Positions 1 to 9,810 are shown, numbered from the stretch's first letter. The stretch: 64,000 nucleotides of DNA from Caryophanales bacterium UBA6865 (GCA_002449265.1 DKCV01000025.1:62001-126000), one strand, 5' to 3'. The notes: generated by a model from the letters alone, not told the origin. A program made the numbers and translations.

Positions 1-334
1 CTTCTTTATGAAGAAGCCCCTCTTTAAGAAGTTCATCTCTAAGCGGCAATAAAGCATTAAGTCGATGAGAAGAATAATGATCCTTCCCTAATAAAGAGAC
101 GATAAGAAGCGTTTCTTCGGCAATAGAAGGCTCAAATTCATAAATGCAGCGCAAATAATTCACCGCTCCTTCATCATAAGAATAAGAAAACATCGCAATG
201 ATTTCTTCGACGGAAAAATAACTAAACTGAAGCGAAGGAATATCTTTCTTAAGTCCTTCAAAATAGGCGCGATCACTTTCTTTGCCGATAATGATCGCGT
301 TTTGATAACGTTGGATAAATGATTCTTTGTTCAT
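1..334 (-). CDS. Partial protein, N-terminus resembling AddB/RexB
   Basis: An open frame of 111 codons starts with ATG at 334 and runs off the left edge without a stop. Its start overlaps the glpK stop codon by one base (TAATG), so translation is probably coupled. The visible N-terminus has alternating strands and helices with a segment IIAMFSYSYDEGAVNYL, which resembles in spacing and pattern the AddB N-terminus later in this window (ASLLSFSYEKDPIPFL). I infer an AddB/RexB-like or related PD-(D/E)XK nuclease/helicase paralogue, but only a fragment is seen and the match is by eye. No catalytic motif lies in the visible part. Confidence 0.5.
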   Translation of the reverse strand, partial: MNKESFIQRYQNAIIIGKESDRAYFEGLKKDIPSLQFSYFSVEEIIAMFSYSYDEGAVNYLRCIYEFEPSIAEETLLIVSLLGKDHYSSHRLNALLPLRDELLKEGLLHKE

Positions 335-1818
335 TATTTTTTTGGCTTATAGACCCGTGTTGCCTTCACGGCTAGTTGCCAACCTCTATATAATTTTCTC
401 GTCTCACGTGGATTCATCAAAGGGAAAAAACTCTTTTTTGCCGCCTGATTGACTTCGATTTCACTCCTACTTTTCCAAAATCCACATCCTAATCCCGCTA
501 AATATCCAGCCCCCAATGCCGTAGTTTCAATACATTTAGGAATGCGGACTTCGCACTGCAAGATATCGCTTTGGAATTGCATAAGCAAATCATTTGCGCT
601 AGCGCCCCCATCGACTTTTAATACCGGGAGTTCTAGGCCAGCGTCTTTTTTCATCGTGTCGATAACGTCACGAGTTTGATAAGCAATCGAATAAAGGGCG
701 GCTCTAGTGATGTTATGACGGTCAGCTCCACGCGTTAAGCCGAATATCGCGCCTCGCGCATCATCATCCCAATAAGGTGTCCCTAGTCCAACAAAAGCTG
801 GGACAAAATATACTCCAGCGGTATCAGGACGCTTTTTTGCGTACATTTCACTATCAGCAGAATCCTCAAACCAGCGAGTTTCGTCTCTAAGCCACTGCAC
901 GATTGCTCCGCCGATGAATACTGAACCTTCTAAAGCGTAGGTGGTTTCTCCATTAATTCTCCAAGCAATTGTCGTAAGTAATCCATGTTTGCTTCTTACA
1001 GCTTTTTTGCCTGTGTTCATTAGCATGAAACACCCTGTTCCATAAGTGTTCTTGCTCTCACCTGCGTTATAGCAGCACTGCCCAAAAAGAGCGGCTTGTT
1101 GGTCACCAGCCACACCATTAATGTGAACTTCTTCGCTAAAAAAGCTCGCTACTCCAAAATCACAGCTATTATCTTTTACAACGGGTAGCATGGCTTTAGG
1201 AATGTTCCATATACGAAGCAATTCCTCGTCCCATTTTTCTAAAAAGATGTTGTATAGTAAGGTTCTAGAAGCGTTAGAAATATCCGTATAGTGGCATTTC
1301 TTGTTCGTAAGTTTATAGATAAGCCAACTATCGACCGTACCAAAAGCAAGTTCCCCTGCCTCGGCTCGCTTTTGAGCGCCTTTCACGTGGTCTAAAATAA
1401 AGCGGATTTTCGATGCGCTGAAATAGGGGTTCAGCCTTAAACCAGTTCGCGAAGAAATAATATGGCTATACGAGCTCATCGCTTCACAAATTTTCTGCGT
1501 TTGCTTGCTTTGCCAAACAATCGCGTTATAAATCGCCTTCCCAGTTCTTTTGTCCCAAACAATCGTCGTTTCTCTTTGGTTGGTGATCCCAATGGAAGCG
1601 ATTTGCTTCATCGACACCTCGCTTTTGATGAGAAGTTCGTTAATAACATCGACAACGGAAATCCAAATCTGGTCCGGATCGATTTCTACCCAACCTGGTT
1701 TAGGATATAGGCAAGCAATGTCTCTTTGTGCCTTATGAAGGCTTTCCCCTTTGTTATTGATCAAAATGGCACGCGTGGAAGTCGTGCCTTGGTCGATTGA
1801 AAGTATGTATTTTTCCAT
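334..1818 (-). CDS. glpK: Glycerol kinase
   Basis: This is an FGGY-family kinase of 494 residues, the usual length, phosphorylating glycerol to sn-glycerol 3-phosphate in the cytoplasm. The N-terminal phosphate-binding motif SIDQGTTSTRA and the family motif GVAGDQQAALFGQ are intact. In Firmicutes GlpK the PTS protein HPr phosphorylates a histidine just before this motif (context YHFYG). Here the aligned residue is Ser225 (ASFFS), so HPr activation is probably absent. Control instead appears transcriptional: a cre site lies 32-45 bases upstream. A TATAAT at 1825-1830 ends only 6 bases before the ATG, suggesting a leaderless transcript. No glpF or glpD is adjacent. The downstream partner is the partial ORF at the window edge. 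Confidence 0.95.
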   Translation of the reverse strand: MEKYILSIDQGTTSTRAILINNKGESLHKAQRDIACLYPKPGWVEIDPDQIWISVVDVINELLIKSEVSMKQIASIGITNQRETTIVWDKRTGKAIYNAIVWQSKQTQKICEAMSSYSHIISSRTGLRLNPYFSASKIRFILDHVKGAQKRAEAGELAFGTVDSWLIYKLTNKKCHYTDISNASRTLLYNIFLEKWDEELLRIWNIPKAMLPVVKDNSCDFGVASFFSEEVHINGVAGDQQAALFGQCCYNAGESKNTYGTGCFMLMNTGKKAVRSKHGLLTTIAWRINGETTYALEGSVFIGGAIVQWLRDETRWFEDSADSEMYAKKRPDTAGVYFVPAFVGLGTPYWDDDARGAIFGLTRGADRHNITRAALYSIAYQTRDVIDTMKKDAGLELPVLKVDGGASANDLLMQFQSDILQCEVRIPKCIETTALGAGYLAGLGCGFWKSRSEIEVNQAAKKSFFPLMNPRETRKLYRGWQLAVKATRVYKPKK

Positions 1819-1849
1819 GCCTTTATTATAGAACCCTTTCCCAATCGCG

Positions 1850-1863
1850 TGAAAGCGTTTTCA
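1850..1863 (-). promoter_or_regulatory. cre site (CcpA operator) of glpK
   Basis: TGAAAGCGTTTTCA matches the catabolite-responsive element consensus TGWAANCGNTNWCA at every position. It lies 20 bases upstream of the glpK -10 hexamer and overlaps the expected -35 region, the position expected for repression by CcpA with HPr-Ser-P. Confidence 0.8.
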
Positions 1864-1891
1864 TATAAAATAAGTAGGATTAGACAAGGAT

Positions 1892-3181
1892 TTATCTTCT
1901 AGAAGCAAGGAAACGTTCAACCTCATCAATCTCTTTGACGATTCCGCTCGTGAGGACTTCACATCCATCACTCGTAATCAATAAATCATCTTCAATACGA
2001 ACGCCGATACCAAGTTCTTCAAAATATAATCCCGGCTCATCGCTAATGATCATGCCTGGCTCCAAAGGAATGGTTTTGGAATCTCTTCCTAAAGGATTTA
2101 AATAAGGGTCATGGGTATCTAGGCCAATAAGATGGCTCACGCCGTGGAAATAGACGTTTTGAATATCTTCTTTGGCTTTTAATAATCCCGCTTCTACACA
2201 TCTTTTCGCTAAGAAATCGATGGTTAAGCGTTGAAGATCAGCAATAGTCATTCCAGGGCGCACTTTTTCAATAACGAGTTTGTTCGCTCCTAAAACGATG
2301 TCATAAACCATGCGCTGCATATCGCTATAGTGACCGTTAGCGGGGACAGTGCGAGTAACGTCCGCACAATAGAAATTGTTTCTTGCTCCTAAATCCATCA
2401 AAACAAGGTCGTTTTCGCCAACGGTAGCTAAAGGAGTTGGATAATGAAGGACCGTTGCTCTAGCGCCACTCGCCATGATGGTAGGAAAAGAAAGTCCTTG
2501 ATAAGCATTATTGTCATTGACGACGCGTAAGAATTCATCGGCAAGTTCATATTCTTTCACGCCTGGGCGAAGTTTATTCCAAACTGCGCTGATGGCAAGC
2601 TTTGTCGTATTGATTGCGCTACGAAGTTCATTCACTTCGTTCATGGATTTTCTTAAACGCAAGGTCGTTATTAAAGGATAGCAATCTTTGACCGCAACAT
2701 CTTTGAACAGCAAAGAGAATTGCTTTTGATATTCTTTTGTCGTGGTATCGTCTGCAATTTTGATTTCGCGGTCCAAATCAAGATATAGCACATTCACTTC
2801 ACCATATTGACGAATGGAAGGATTGAAGATTGTTTCAATTTTCCCCGATAAAGTGTTACTCATCAAAATATTGGAGAGGCCGCTAGTGACGTTTGCTTCA
2901 AGCGGAGTGAGACGTTTTCCATACCACTTCTCTTTTTTGGCATCAAAAGGAAGGATGAAAAGAAATTCTTGCATTTCGCCATCGCTATTGATGAGTAGCA
3001 AGGCGCTCCCTTCTTGCGCAATGCCCGTCAAATAATAGAAATTGCGATTTACTTCGAATGGCAAATCTTCATCCGCGCTCGATACTTTTGGAACGCCGCT
3101 AAAAATAAGCAAGGCGCTCCCACTATCCATCATATCGAAAAGGCGTTGTCTTCTTGCCTCATATTCACTTGCTTGAATCAT
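1892..3181 (-). CDS. Xaa-Pro aminopeptidase, M24 family
   Basis: A 429-residue cytoplasmic metallopeptidase that removes N-terminal residues preceding proline. The N-terminal AMP_N-type domain (about 1-150) is followed by a pita-bread M24 domain. The dinuclear metal ligands are visible in order: Asp in MDLGARNNFYCADVTRT (two Asp), His in HGVSHLIGLDTHD, Glu in SDEPGLYFEELGIGVRIEDD (two Glu). Its ATG overlaps the yigZ stop as ATGA, so the two are co-translated. glpK follows 73 bases downstream but has its own promoter and cre. Confidence 0.9.
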   Translation of the reverse strand: MIQASEYEARRQRLFDMMDSGSALLIFSGVPKVSSADEDLPFEVNRNFYYLTGIAQEGSALLLINSDGEMQEFLFILPFDAKKEKWYGKRLTPLEANVTSGLSNILMSNTLSGKIETIFNPSIRQYGEVNVLYLDLDREIKIADDTTTKEYQKQFSLLFKDVAVKDCYPLITTLRLRKSMNEVNELRSAINTTKLAISAVWNKLRPGVKEYELADEFLRVVNDNNAYQGLSFPTIMASGARATVLHYPTPLATVGENDLVLMDLGARNNFYCADVTRTVPANGHYSDMQRMVYDIVLGANKLVIEKVRPGMTIADLQRLTIDFLAKRCVEAGLLKAKEDIQNVYFHGVSHLIGLDTHDPYLNPLGRDSKTIPLEPGMIISDEPGLYFEELGIGVRIEDDLLITSDGCEVLTSGIVKEIDEVERFLASRR

Positions 3182-3777
3182 TCTTTGACCTCCGTTTTGA
3201 TTAATATTTCTTCTTTTTCAAGAACTTCACTTGGATAACCTTCGAGTGTTGGCGAAAGTATCTTATCACTACCAGAAGCAAAGAAGATGACTTTCGTTCC
3301 AAAAGAAGGATTTTCGATACGAATTCCAGTGCGAGTTGCGAGTCTTTTGAAATTAGAAAAAGCGGAATAATCCATTGATATTTTCACTCTTATCCCAGGG
3401 ATTAATTCGACTTTTTTAGCGTTTTCGGAAACGAGTTTACTAACATCGCGATATGTTTTCGTTAAACGAGGGAGTCCTAATTTTGTTCCCCCGAAATAGC
3501 GGACTACTACAAGTAAAACGTGATCGAGAGAGACACTACGAATCGCATTAAGTATCGGTAGACCCGCACTATGAGTGGGCTCTCCATCATCCGAACAATA
3601 TTCATATTCCTCATAATGAATCGCATAGCAATAATGCGACGCTTTTGGGTAATCAATTTTAATTTGTTCTAAAATCGAAGCAACATCATCTTTCTTCTCA
3701 AGCGGAAAAATTAGACTAATAAAACGAGAAGATAAGACATTCATTTCAGAAACTATAGGAGTAAGAACGGTAAGCAT
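3178..3777 (-). CDS. yigZ: YigZ/IMPACT family protein
   Basis: A 199-residue member of the YigZ (UPF0029, IMPACT N-terminal) family. The signature SDDGEPTHSAGLPIL and VVRYFGGTKLGLPRL is present; the usual GTGGL after RYFGGTKL reads GLPRL. The biochemical role of the bacterial family is not settled; a link to translation is proposed from eukaryotic IMPACT. First gene of a pair with the M24 peptidase (ATGA overlap). A TACAAT lies about 24 bases upstream of the ATG and no Shine-Dalgarno is evident. Confidence 0.88.
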   Translation of the reverse strand: MLTVLTPIVSEMNVLSSRFISLIFPLEKKDDVASILEQIKIDYPKASHYCYAIHYEEYEYCSDDGEPTHSAGLPILNAIRSVSLDHVLLVVVRYFGGTKLGLPRLTKTYRDVSKLVSENAKKVELIPGIRVKISMDYSAFSNFKRLATRTGIRIENPSFGTKVIFFASGSDKILSPTLEGYPSEVLEKEEILIKTEVKE

Positions 3778-3846
3778 AAACTTATTTAGTTTGATAGAAA
3801 GATTGTATCTAATTCTTTTCGTGAAGAAAAAGAAATCCCAAAAGCT

Positions 3847-6800
3847 TTATTTCGTTACTAAAGCAGGACTATAAATCTTAGATTGATTTAATAAATAAAG
3901 AACAGAGCTAGCGATAATTGTCTTAGTTTTGAAGTCTGGGTCGGCTGGATTGCCGGTATATTTACCACCCTTCCAGTCCTGAAAATTAACGCCGATTGAA
4001 CGAGACTCATTCATCGCGCTACAAATGGTGCCGATTTCCCTTTCGTAGTTACTTATGAACAAGTTGAATTTACTAGAATCAAAATCATTGTTTCCAATAA
4101 TTGGGGTAATGAATATTTTGTCTTCAGAATCTTCGCGAAGTGAGTTGACATATCCTAAAATCTTCGCAAAAGTGTTGTTTATCTCCGTTTCATCTTTGTG
4201 ACTACCATAAATGCCCGACTGATAAGCGATATTGGCCATCTCGTTTTCAAATGCCGTAGAAAGGCTAGCGTTCGCTTTACTAGGGAGCGTATTGAAGGCA
4301 ACACTCTTTGACATTGCTTCTAATAAAGGTTTCACCAAAAATTCCGTACTAACTTTATCTATATCAATTTTATCTTGAATATTGCCACTTTCATCAAGCA
4401 AGCCATAGTCAGAAGAAGCAACGATTTCTAGAATCGTAGAAAGATAAGAAAATTCGGTTTTGCGTAAATCTAAGGAATTCAAATAACCTTCATTACTATA
4501 AGATTTCCAGATGGCATCTAAGTTCATATTGCCAAAGTTTTCGTTTAACCCTTCGCGTCCATAGCCGTTTCCAAGTTCAAAAGCACCTTTTTGTAGAGTT
4601 TCGCCAATCTTCTCATAAATATGGTAAGAAAGAACTCGACCGATAGAACGAGAATCCGCCAAATAATCCATTAAAGAAGCGAATCCGTCGACATTTAGTG
4701 CTGAAAAATTAATCGTGGATTGGCTAAGGGTCTCCATCCCTCCAATAATTTTTAAAGAAGAAAGGATATTGCCATAAATAGAAGATTCTTTTTTCCAATT
4801 GTTTTTTTCGATACTAGAGGTATCTTGTATAAACGAATTGAAAGTCAAATTGAGACTAGAATCAGTTTCTCTATCAGAAAAGAAAGCCTTAATTGACTCG
4901 TCTTCGCCTAAGCCGCTCAAAAGCGTGTCACTAAAGAATTCACCAAAATGATATTTGCTTCCATCAGCTTGCTTTTCTACAAACATTTCATTTTGGCTTA
5001 AAGCTTCGATGATTCCGCTTAAAGCAACTGGATCGCCATTCATAAGATCGATGTTCTTAAAATCACCAATTGAGGTAGCAAAGGCCATCATTGTATTTAA
5101 AGAATCGCCTTCATTTGCCCAATTAGTAACGTTATGGAAACTCACTCCGGCAGTTTTACAGTTCAAAGCGCCTATTACTAACTTTTCATCCAAGAATGAA
5201 GCAAAAACGTCTTGAAGCATCGTCGTATCATCGAGTGGGGAAAGAAGTTCTTCGAAATTCACGAAGGAAAATGAAGAAATATTGAGAGAAGCATTGCCAA
5301 AAGTATCTAGCAAATCTTGGTCAATCAAAGAGCAAAGAATTTTGCAAACTGCGGTATTTTCTTTCTCTGGGGTAAAATTAGTTTCCTTATTATATTCATA
5401 TCCAAAAGCACTCTTAAAGATTTTATTCATTACTTTTAGATAATTCGCGTTGCCATTCGGATTTAAGATTTTGCTATCGCCAAAACCGTTTAGCAAACTA
5501 AGGAGTTCGCAATCCCCCTCCGCACTTATAAAGGATCGCAATCCTCCTAAAAAATGATTGATCGCGTTTTGGTCAGAAGATAGAGCGCTAGAATTAGTTT
5601 TTACATACGCAAATAAGTCTTGGCAATCTCGATACATGGTTAAAAGGCTAGAAAGTTCTTGTCCTAAAACGCTCTTTCCATTTTCGTCAGTCGGATGAAA
5701 ATCAAAATCATCAAAAGTTAAATCGAAAGAAGTTAAAGTTCCTGAATTTTTCTTTAATACGCCTTCAAAAATATCGGGAACGACTTCACTTAGTAAAGCG
5801 GAATCGTCAATTTTTCCCATCGTATCGATAAGGGCATTTAATAAATCCGCATCGATATGATTTAAGGAGCCATCTTTTTCGTTATAAGTGATACCGGGCT
5901 TATCTTCATAATTCTTAAGCATCTTTTTTCCAGCTTCGTGTTTTGAGAAGGTGCGTGCGACGTCTAATAAGCTGGATACTTCTTTTTTCTCATTTTTGAT
6001 GCGCTTATCCAGACTCAAAAGATTGGAATTTTCATCATAAAAGACTTCTTGATTCACTTTATTGACGTCTGCTTCAACACCAAGAGAGGAAGTTAAAGAA
6101 TTGCCTAGCATTCGGAAAAGTTTTGGCATCGCATTACACACCAAAGCACTATCCAATAAGCAATTTTCATCTTGGCTAATGCCGTTTTCTCCATAATTGA
6201 ATATCTGATCTTCGTCTTCGCCAGTGAAAATCGAAATCACTTGATCGATATTATCGATGACAAGATCTAAGAATGTCTTTGTATCAAATTGCTGTTTTAA
6301 TAATCCATCTATCAAAGATCCCGTGAATCCTGAATCGATTTCATTCAAACGAGAAAAAGCCCGATAAATATAGCCGACTTCCGTTCCTAAATCTAGCGAG
6401 GCATAACTATCCGGAATACCTTTAATCGGCACGTTTCTCCCCTTCTTTTCATCGAATCGATAGTAATCGGAGGAAACCTCAGGAAGGAAATCCTTAAAAG
6501 ACAAAGCGTCATCATTATTAGGAGAATTAATCACCGTATTAACGGAAAAGGAAATCAGAAGCGTGTTGAATAATTTCCAAGAACTATTGCTATTTTTAAT
6601 CCGCGAGAAAGCATCTTCGAATTCACTATTTTTTTCTGCGCTAAAAAGGTTAATTTCATTGCTTTTGTCGAAGACGACTTTGTCGGATTCTTGGTCGAAA
6701 GACATATAGCCTAAGATGCCGGTTTGCTGAACATCCGAAAATAGATCCGCGATGTTTTCAATAGAGCTACCCCAATTTTCTTTGGTGTAATCAATGTTCC

Positions 6801-7875
6801 ATTCATTTCCGATTTTCGCTTCAATAGCGTCCATATTTATCACAACGGAGAAAGCCGCTGGAATTAAGCCCATGAGCAAATCGCTTTCAGCAAGAGAGCG
6901 AATCAATAAGGGGGAATATTCACTAGTAAGGAACATCCACACTTTATGCGCCGATGAAGCGGATTGGGACAATAAACCCGTTTCAATAGCGTAGGTCCCG
7001 ATTTCGGAAGCATGCTGGAGTTCCTCAACAAAAGAAATTTTGACTTTTTCATAGTCGGAACTCGTGAGCCAATTCATGAGTCGTTGGTCAAAACTATATC
7101 CATCTTGATTGGTGTTCCACGAAAAGAACGCCTTAGAAAAGATGCTGTCGTTATAAGTATCGGCAACGCTTTTCACCATTTGATAGGTCGAGTCGTCCGC
7201 TTGCACTTTTACTTCATTTTGTTTTTCGCTAGTGGACACATTAAAGCCATGAATCACGCTATTAATCAAAGAAGAGCAAGGGACCAAGATCATGCTTGAA
7301 ACAAGCAAAGCGACAATAAATCCTTCAAATGCAGCAACAAGTTTTCCTCTTTTATAAGACCCTTTCCGCTTCTTTTTCGGGATGAAACGTTTAAAAATCA
7401 AATGCCATAACAAAAAGCAAAAGAAATTAAATATCGTCGCAAGAAGAATGCCTTCGACAAGGATGGTAACGATCATAAGCAAGGACCGCGTCAATGAATA
7501 AGCGGTATTTGCGGCGTTAGTCGGATCGGTTGAGGGGCTAAAATGGCGAATCACCTGCACGAAGAGATCTTTGATTGTCCCTTCCAATGTTGAGATAGAG
7601 AACGAAATTGTCGTGTCTTGATAAGTTACGCTTCCTTCTTGAGCATTAAGAACGCTAGATAAAGGAAATTGACCTAATGCATCCGTGATAAGCGTTAAGC
7701 AAGCTATTCCGATAAGAATATGAATCAAAAAGTATCCAAGTCGATAGGTTCCATATCTCCACCCACGGAATAAACCGCGAATAAAAGCGTAACAAAAAGC
7801 GACAACAATAAAAGCGAACACGCCAATGAGACTATAATTCACGATGCTCGTAATGTGGTTAATATCAATATCCAT
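3847..7875 (-). CDS. Very large membrane protein, CvpA-like N-terminus
   Basis: A 1342-residue protein of unknown function. The first 205 residues hold about four membrane segments (roughly 11-32, 45-67, 131-161, 179-204) separated by a basic loop (FIPKKKRKGSYKRGK). The pattern G-x-x-RG near residue 33 and RGKLVAAFEGFIVALLV near 177 resembles CvpA-family proteins. The remaining about 1100 residues are hydrophilic, rich in Ser, Asn, Asp and Leu, with many amphipathic helices and no motif I recognise; topology suggests they lie outside the membrane. It is monocistronic and divergent from the CPBP-TraX-thioredoxin operon. The CvpA resemblance is inference by eye. Confidence 0.6.
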   Translation of the reverse strand: MDIDINHITSIVNYSLIGVFAFIVVAFCYAFIRGLFRGWRYGTYRLGYFLIHILIGIACLTLITDALGQFPLSSVLNAQEGSVTYQDTTISFSISTLEGTIKDLFVQVIRHFSPSTDPTNAANTAYSLTRSLLMIVTILVEGILLATIFNFFCFLLWHLIFKRFIPKKKRKGSYKRGKLVAAFEGFIVALLVSSMILVPCSSLINSVIHGFNVSTSEKQNEVKVQADDSTYQMVKSVADTYNDSIFSKAFFSWNTNQDGYSFDQRLMNWLTSSDYEKVKISFVEELQHASEIGTYAIETGLLSQSASSAHKVWMFLTSEYSPLLIRSLAESDLLMGLIPAAFSVVINMDAIEAKIGNEWNIDYTKENWGSSIENIADLFSDVQQTGILGYMSFDQESDKVVFDKSNEINLFSAEKNSEFEDAFSRIKNSNSSWKLFNTLLISFSVNTVINSPNNDDALSFKDFLPEVSSDYYRFDEKKGRNVPIKGIPDSYASLDLGTEVGYIYRAFSRLNEIDSGFTGSLIDGLLKQQFDTKTFLDLVIDNIDQVISIFTGEDEDQIFNYGENGISQDENCLLDSALVCNAMPKLFRMLGNSLTSSLGVEADVNKVNQEVFYDENSNLLSLDKRIKNEKKEVSSLLDVARTFSKHEAGKKMLKNYEDKPGITYNEKDGSLNHIDADLLNALIDTMGKIDDSALLSEVVPDIFEGVLKKNSGTLTSFDLTFDDFDFHPTDENGKSVLGQELSSLLTMYRDCQDLFAYVKTNSSALSSDQNAINHFLGGLRSFISAEGDCELLSLLNGFGDSKILNPNGNANYLKVMNKIFKSAFGYEYNKETNFTPEKENTAVCKILCSLIDQDLLDTFGNASLNISSFSFVNFEELLSPLDDTTMLQDVFASFLDEKLVIGALNCKTAGVSFHNVTNWANEGDSLNTMMAFATSIGDFKNIDLMNGDPVALSGIIEALSQNEMFVEKQADGSKYHFGEFFSDTLLSGLGEDESIKAFFSDRETDSSLNLTFNSFIQDTSSIEKNNWKKESSIYGNILSSLKIIGGMETLSQSTINFSALNVDGFASLMDYLADSRSIGRVLSYHIYEKIGETLQKGAFELGNGYGREGLNENFGNMNLDAIWKSYSNEGYLNSLDLRKTEFSYLSTILEIVASSDYGLLDESGNIQDKIDIDKVSTEFLVKPLLEAMSKSVAFNTLPSKANASLSTAFENEMANIAYQSGIYGSHKDETEINNTFAKILGYVNSLREDSEDKIFITPIIGNNDFDSSKFNLFISNYEREIGTICSAMNESRSIGVNFQDWKGGKYTGNPADPDFKTKTIIASSVLYLLNQSKIYSPALVTK

Positions 7876-7988
7876 AAAATTATCTCAAATTCATTATTTT
7901 TTAATTCCGTTTAATTATATTACTAGTCTCTCCCCGTTTCGATATGAATATCTACGATATTAAATTTTCTTGTTGTATAATTCGCGTT

Positions 7989-8855
7989 ATGAAAGCTTTC
8001 CTCTACCACAAACAGTTTTGCCCAAAATGCGGAAAGCAATACGATGCAGCTAGAGTGCACTGTCCTTATTGCGATGCAATGAATCAAAACGAAGAAGTTA
8101 CGCGCTCTTGGAAAGAATGCACTCCTTTGGGTCCAGGGAGAGAACTCCTTGCTCTTTTTATCGGCTATATCGGCTTAAGCATCATTTCCACTTTTGTGCA
8201 GGTCGTCTTAATCATCTCCTGCTGGAGCGGCATTAGTGCGTCTGGATTGCAAGTTGGAGAGCTTGCTAATGGTATCTTTTCACTATCTGATATTAGTACA
8301 GGAAAAGGGCTAGCAATCGTCTTTTTCCCATCTTATGTCCTATTATTCAGTATCTTCGTTCTTTTCCTATGGGCCGACATCAAGCCGATTTTATTGCGTT
8401 TTAAAAAGGGGGCAAGCTATTTAGGAGCGCTTCTTGCATTAGTAGCAATGTACGCTTTTAATATCGTTTACAATATTTTGACCATTAAATTTACAGGCGG
8501 ACAAGTAAATCAAAACCAGTCAAATGTTGTTTCCATCGTTAAGCTATATCCCTTTACTTCCTTGATCGTTTTTGGAATATTGGGCCCATTTGTGGAAGAA
8601 TGCACCTATCGCTTGGGTTTATTCAATCTATTAAAGCGTTTCAGCACAATCGGCGCATATCTATTAAGCGCGCTTTTCTTCGCCGCCATCCATTTCGACT
8701 GGTCTAATCCTAGCGTATTAGAATGGCTTAATATCCCGCCATATTTCTTCTCTGGTTTCGTATTCGCATTTATCTATGATAAGATTGGTTTCGGGGCATC
8801 TTACCTCGCTCACGCAGCAAATAACATCATCAGCGTACTTGCTTCGATTCAATAA
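7989..8855 (+). CDS. CPBP intramembrane protease with N-terminal zinc ribbon
   Basis: 288 residues. I start it at the ATG at 7989, not at the in-frame ATG 15 codons earlier, because the hexamer TATAAT (7976-7981) ends 7 bases before it and the protein then begins directly with a zinc ribbon (FCPKCGKQYDAARVHCPYC, four Cys). Six to eight membrane segments follow. CPBP (Abi, PF02517) motifs are present: EECTYR (Glu-Glu and Arg), a His in AAIHFDWS, and HAANN near the C-terminus. The family includes Rce1-type prenyl-protein proteases and bacteriocin-immunity proteins; the substrate here is unknown. First gene of an operon with the TraX-like gene and thioredoxin. Confidence 0.85.
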   Translation: MKAFLYHKQFCPKCGKQYDAARVHCPYCDAMNQNEEVTRSWKECTPLGPGRELLALFIGYIGLSIISTFVQVVLIISCWSGISASGLQVGELANGIFSLSDISTGKGLAIVFFPSYVLLFSIFVLFLWADIKPILLRFKKGASYLGALLALVAMYAFNIVYNILTIKFTGGQVNQNQSNVVSIVKLYPFTSLIVFGILGPFVEECTYRLGLFNLLKRFSTIGAYLLSALFFAAIHFDWSNPSVLEWLNIPPYFFSGFVFAFIYDKIGFGASYLAHAANNIISVLASIQ

Positions 8856-8872
8856 AAATTTAAAGGGGTTTT

Positions 8873-9796
8873 ATGAGCGAAAAAACACAAGTTATTGATG
8901 AATTTTGGCTAAAAATCATCGCCTTTGTCTCTATGGCATTTGACCATATCGGTCTATTTTTGATGCTCTATTCCGCTTCTTCAACAGAAGCTTTTGCCAT
9001 CGGCAATATCTTTCGTATTGTCGGGCGACTCGCCTTTCCTTTGTTCCTATTTTTCTTAAGCGAAGGTTTAAAGCACACCACTAACCGCAAAGCCTATCTA
9101 TTCCGTTTATTTATCATGTGGTTAGGAATTGCCCTATTTCAAACCGTCATCTATTCCTATTATCGAATCGTAAATAATCACGATGTATTGTGCGAATTGG
9201 GCAGTTCAATGGGCGCTCAAGCATTCACCGATCTTCTTCTATGCGCGCTTTTTGTGTGTTTATTAGAACACGAAAACAAAAAGGTTCGCTTTCTTTCCGC
9301 TTTACCAGCTCTTTATATCGTTCTCTCTTACGTCTTGGATGTTCTAGATCAATATGGGGTGAAGATTAATCTTTATTTCCCGATTTATCTACGCGCTTCC
9401 TATAGTCTTTTTGGTTTCCTTATTTTCCTTGGTTTTTATTATGCCTATCGCCTCACGGATATCTGGGTGAAAAAAGGCCTTCAATTAGAGGGGAGAGAAT
9501 TAGAAGAATATCGTTCTAGCCCTACTTATCGACGATTAGTCAACATGATAAGTGCAACCGCATTACTAGTAGTTACACTTCTAATGTGGGGTATTTCATA
9601 TTTAAATTGGCACTTTGACGTATTTGAAAGCCCAAATACAAAGATCCAAAACTATTGTTTATTAGACTGTTTGCTTATCATGATGTATTCTGGAAAACGA
9701 GGCTATGACAAAAAATGGTGGCGGATTTTCGAATACGCTTTCTATCCTTTGCATATCGCTATTATCGCCATGATATTTACGTTAATATTTGCTTAG
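8873..9796 (+). CDS. TraX-like membrane protein
   Basis: 307 residues with about eight membrane helices. The N-terminus (WLKIIAFVSMAFDHIG) and the following FRIVGRLAFPLFLFFLSEG match the TraX family (PF05857), named after the F-pilin N-acetyltransferase; chromosomal Firmicutes members are probably membrane acyltransferases of unknown substrate. It has a good Shine-Dalgarno (AAAGGGG, 5 bases before ATG) and follows the CPBP gene by 17 bases. Confidence 0.8.
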   Translation: MSEKTQVIDEFWLKIIAFVSMAFDHIGLFLMLYSASSTEAFAIGNIFRIVGRLAFPLFLFFLSEGLKHTTNRKAYLFRLFIMWLGIALFQTVIYSYYRIVNNHDVLCELGSSMGAQAFTDLLLCALFVCLLEHENKKVRFLSALPALYIVLSYVLDVLDQYGVKINLYFPIYLRASYSLFGFLIFLGFYYAYRLTDIWVKKGLQLEGRELEEYRSSPTYRRLVNMISATALLVVTLLMWGISYLNWHFDVFESPNTKIQNYCLLDCLLIMMYSGKRGYDKKWWRIFEYAFYPLHIAIIAMIFTLIFA

Positions 9797-9810
9797 GAGG
9801 TTATTCGATT

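Noticed and set aside
449..1738. Plus-strand ORFs inside glpK
   Set aside because: They are antisense shadows of a clear FGGY kinase, with no family features or start signals.
7944..7988. Upstream ATG for the CPBP gene
   Set aside because: The TATAAT promoter hexamer lies between this ATG and the next one, so it would not be transcribed; the extra 15 residues also precede the zinc ribbon without conservation clues.
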